From the NCBI GenBank assembly GCA_027456925.1, contig DAIDTZ010000216.1, forward strand, positions 1-14,896: a stretch of 14,896 nucleotides of DNA. The letters are read 5' to 3'. Of this stretch, positions 13,556 to 14,896 are shown piece after piece; position 1 is the stretch's first letter; every line of letters starts with the position of its first letter. The DNA comes from Nitrospirota bacterium. GTDB lineage: Bacteria > Nitrospirota > UBA9217. The notes under the pieces are model-generated. The model was not told the origin of the DNA and ran no database searches. It saw only the letters and a list, made by a program, of their open reading frames with translations. The translations under genes and the position numbers were made by a program.

Positions 13556-14782
13556 TTATTTTTGGTACACAATCTTACCGTTCACCATGGTCATAATACA
13601 GGATTTGGTTTCCCTGAGCAAGTCGGAATAGAGGTCGCCGGTATTTTTTTTCGGCAGCGGCACGGCAATAATATCCGCCTTCCTGCCCGGTTCGAGGGCG
13701 CCGATTTCCTTGTCCCAGCCAAGGGCTTTCGCGCCTCCGATGGTTGCGATTCTGAATATGTCTTCTGCTGAAACGCCGTCTCGATGATGAATTTTATAAG
13801 CGTATCTCATCTCGTCCCACATGTTTAGGGTTGGTACGCTTGCCAGGCTGTCCGTGCCGAGTCCCACGGTTATGCCTGCATCCAGGAATTTCTTGAGCGG
13901 CATTTTGCCGACACCAAGTTCCTTATTACTGCGAGGGCAATGTGCGACAGATACCTTTGCCCTTTTCATAAGAATGATATCGTGATCAGTGACCTGCACA
14001 GCATGTACCGCGAGCAGACGAGGGGAGATAAAGCCGATTCGATTCAGGTATTCAAAGGAGGAAGTTCCTTTCGGAGCCAAGGAAAGGTCCCAGTGAGCGA
14101 ATTGGTAGAGTTTTTCGAGGCCGTTTTTTTTACGCTGCAGTAACCTGATCTCGTCTTTTGATTCGGCAACATGCACAGCAAGCTTGAGGTCTTTTTTTGC
14201 AGCCATTGCAGCAACTTCGCGCAAGACCTTTTCTGAGACCGTATAAGGAGTGTGGGGAGATAGGCCGTGTTGTAAAAGACTTGATTGGCGCAGGCCTTGA
14301 CTTTGAACTTTGAAATCTGAACTCTTCCCCTCCCTGTCCTCCATGCGTATGATCTCATCAAATACAACGGTCCGTAACCCGGACTTTTTCAGGAGAATCG
14401 GACTTGTTCCGTGTGTACAAATTTCGCCGACCGTGGTTGTCCCAGTTTGCATGAGGGCGTTAATATTGTCTTTTGAAGACAAAACATAGTCGCTTTGCTT
14501 CAGTCCTTTTTTAGCCTGGATCAGGTTCAATACCCATCCAGAAAAAGAGTTTGCCCGGATAGAATTTCTGAGAAAAGGAAGTTCGAGATGTGCATGGACG
14601 TTGACGAGCCCCGGCATGAGAACAGCACCCGGGAACTGAACAATCTTTTTCCCGGGAAAACGCCGGATGATGGCGCTCGCCGGCCCTGCGTCTATGATAG
14701 TCCCGTGGCTGATGAATACGGCGCCGCCATACAGTGCGCGTTGATGTTTGCCGGTCACAATTATCGAAGCACGTACTATCAT
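13556..14782 (-). CDS. Amidohydrolase, probable aminodeoxyfutalosine deaminase (SAH/MTA deaminase-like)
   Basis: Amidohydrolase-superfamily protein of the COG0402 type. Counting from ATG 14782 it has 408 residues, with metal ligands VHAHLELP (His63, His65), HVAES (His204), LAVHAVQ (His260) and GLGTDS (Asp311), and the C-terminal GALEPGRKADII typical of the family. Relatives deaminate S-adenosylhomocysteine, methylthioadenosine, 5'-deoxyadenosine or aminodeoxyfutalosine. Leading mqnE and mqnC, it most likely converts aminodeoxyfutalosine to futalosine; 5'-deoxyadenosine removal is the main alternative. The frame is open to ATG 14839, adding 19 residues, but MIVRASIIVTGK resembles the usual family start; neither start has a Shine-Dalgarno. 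Around residues 154-166 the protein contains an odd polar stretch encoded by a tandem heptamer repeat. Confidence 0.85.
   Translation of the reverse strand: MIVRASIIVTGKHQRALYGGAVFISHGTIIDAGPASAIIRRFPGKKIVQFPGAVLMPGLVNVHAHLELPFLRNSIRANSFSGWVLNLIQAKKGLKQSDYVLSSKDNINALMQTGTTTVGEICTHGTSPILLKKSGLRTVVFDEIIRMEDREGKSSDFKVQSQGLRQSSLLQHGLSPHTPYTVSEKVLREVAAMAAKKDLKLAVHVAESKDEIRLLQRKKNGLEKLYQFAHWDLSLAPKGTSSFEYLNRIGFISPRLLAVHAVQVTDHDIILMKRAKVSVAHCPRSNKELGVGKMPLKKFLDAGITVGLGTDSLASVPTLNMWDEMRYAYKIHHRDGVSAEDIFRIATIGGAKALGWDKEIGALEPGRKADIIAVPLPKKNTGDLYSDLLRETKSCIMTMVNGKIVYQK
14300..14324. repeat. Tandem heptamer repeat inside the amidohydrolase gene
   Basis: On the plus strand CTTTGAA occurs at 14301-14307 and again at 14308-14314, followed by the variant ATCTGAA at 14315-14321. 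The three units make 21 bases, exactly seven codons, so the reading frame is kept. On the coding strand the stretch yields a polar segment around SDFKVQSQ, between the EIIRMED region and the conserved GLSPHTPY. Confidence 0.6.
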
Positions 14783-14792
14783 AGGAGGATGA

Positions 14793-14821
14793 ATGCTATC
14801 ATTCCTGTTGATTATTGTCAA
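14793..14821 (-). promoter_or_regulatory. Possible promoter of the amidohydrolase-mqnE-mqnC operon
   Basis: On the minus strand there is TTGACA (14821-14816), 17 bases, then TAGCAT (14798-14793, four of six matches). The predicted start near 14786 lies four bases before the ATG at 14782. It would exclude the upstream ATG at 14839 from the transcript. Confidence 0.45.
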
Positions 14822-14833
14822 GAAGCGACCAAC

Positions 14834-14862
14834 TGACATTTTTTGTCATATATGTTTGACAA
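14834..14862. repeat. Three alternating TGACA/TGTCA half-sites at the amidohydrolase start
   Basis: TGACA (14834-14838), TGTCA (14844-14848) and TGACA (14857-14861) alternate in orientation. They form two overlapping inverted repeats, TGACA-N5-TGTCA and TTGTCA-N8-TGACAA (14843-14862). They lie just upstream of the proposed promoter and over the alternative start codon at 14839, a plausible operator position. The bound protein, if any, is unknown. Confidence 0.35.
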
Positions 14863-14896
14863 GAAAGGGCAATTACTGTAGCTTATAGCTCGTAAC

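Overview
The window is a compact stretch of bacterial chromosome, moderately GC-rich by eye, with almost every base coding and no sign of phage, transposase, CRISPR, tRNA or rRNA. Gene content (a bioW-type biotin operon, the futalosine route to menaquinone, a small c-type cytochrome, GDP-mannose genes) suggests a free-living anaerobic or microaerophilic Gram-negative with a respiratory chain. Nitrospirota or a deltaproteobacterial lineage is my best guess; that placement is inference and weak.

Layout. (1) 1-2407, + strand: the 3' part of a bifunctional mannose-1-phosphate guanylyltransferase/mannose-6-phosphate isomerase, then a phosphomannomutase/phosphoglucomutase. Together they take fructose-6-phosphate to GDP-mannose. 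(2) 2466-7017, + strand: a biotin operon, bioB-bioW-bioF-SDR-bioD, headed by a clear BirA operator (TTGTTAACC-N15-GGTTGACAA) lying over the -35 box. BioW makes pimeloyl-CoA, BioF makes KAPA, BioD makes dethiobiotin and BioB makes biotin. The aminotransferase bioA is not in the window; a FabG-like short-chain dehydrogenase sits between bioF and bioD. (3) 7044-7391, - strand: a small exported monoheme cytochrome c, divergent from (4) 7546-8349, + strand: a SAM hydroxide adenosyltransferase (SAM hydrolase, DUF62). Each has a good sigma70-type promoter and a Shine-Dalgarno site. (5) 8430-10999, + strand: overlapping miaB and mtaB, two methylthiotransferases that modify A37 of tRNA. (6) 11000-11276: an AT-rich, gene-free gap between convergent operons. 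(7) 14839-11277, - strand: amidohydrolase-mqnE-mqnC, a futalosine-pathway module in which the amidohydrolase is most likely the aminodeoxyfutalosine deaminase.

Two themes link the regions. First, five radical-SAM enzymes (BioB, MiaB, MtaB, MqnE, MqnC), one SAM-cleaving enzyme and one adenosine-type deaminase lie within 12.3 kb. Second, three of the five promoters I can propose (bioB, miaB, amidohydrolase) put the predicted transcript start 0-4 bases before the start codon, and none of those genes has a clear Shine-Dalgarno. The two genes that do have one carry leaders of about 31-35 bases. This suggests leaderless mRNAs alongside ordinary ones. Degenerate short repeats (CAGCTCTTAG/TAGCTC type) occupy three intergenic spots, and a tandem heptamer is embedded in frame in the amidohydrolase. 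I see no wholly novel system. The best leads are the SDR in the bioA-less operon, the leaderless-start pattern and the repeat inside the amidohydrolase gene.
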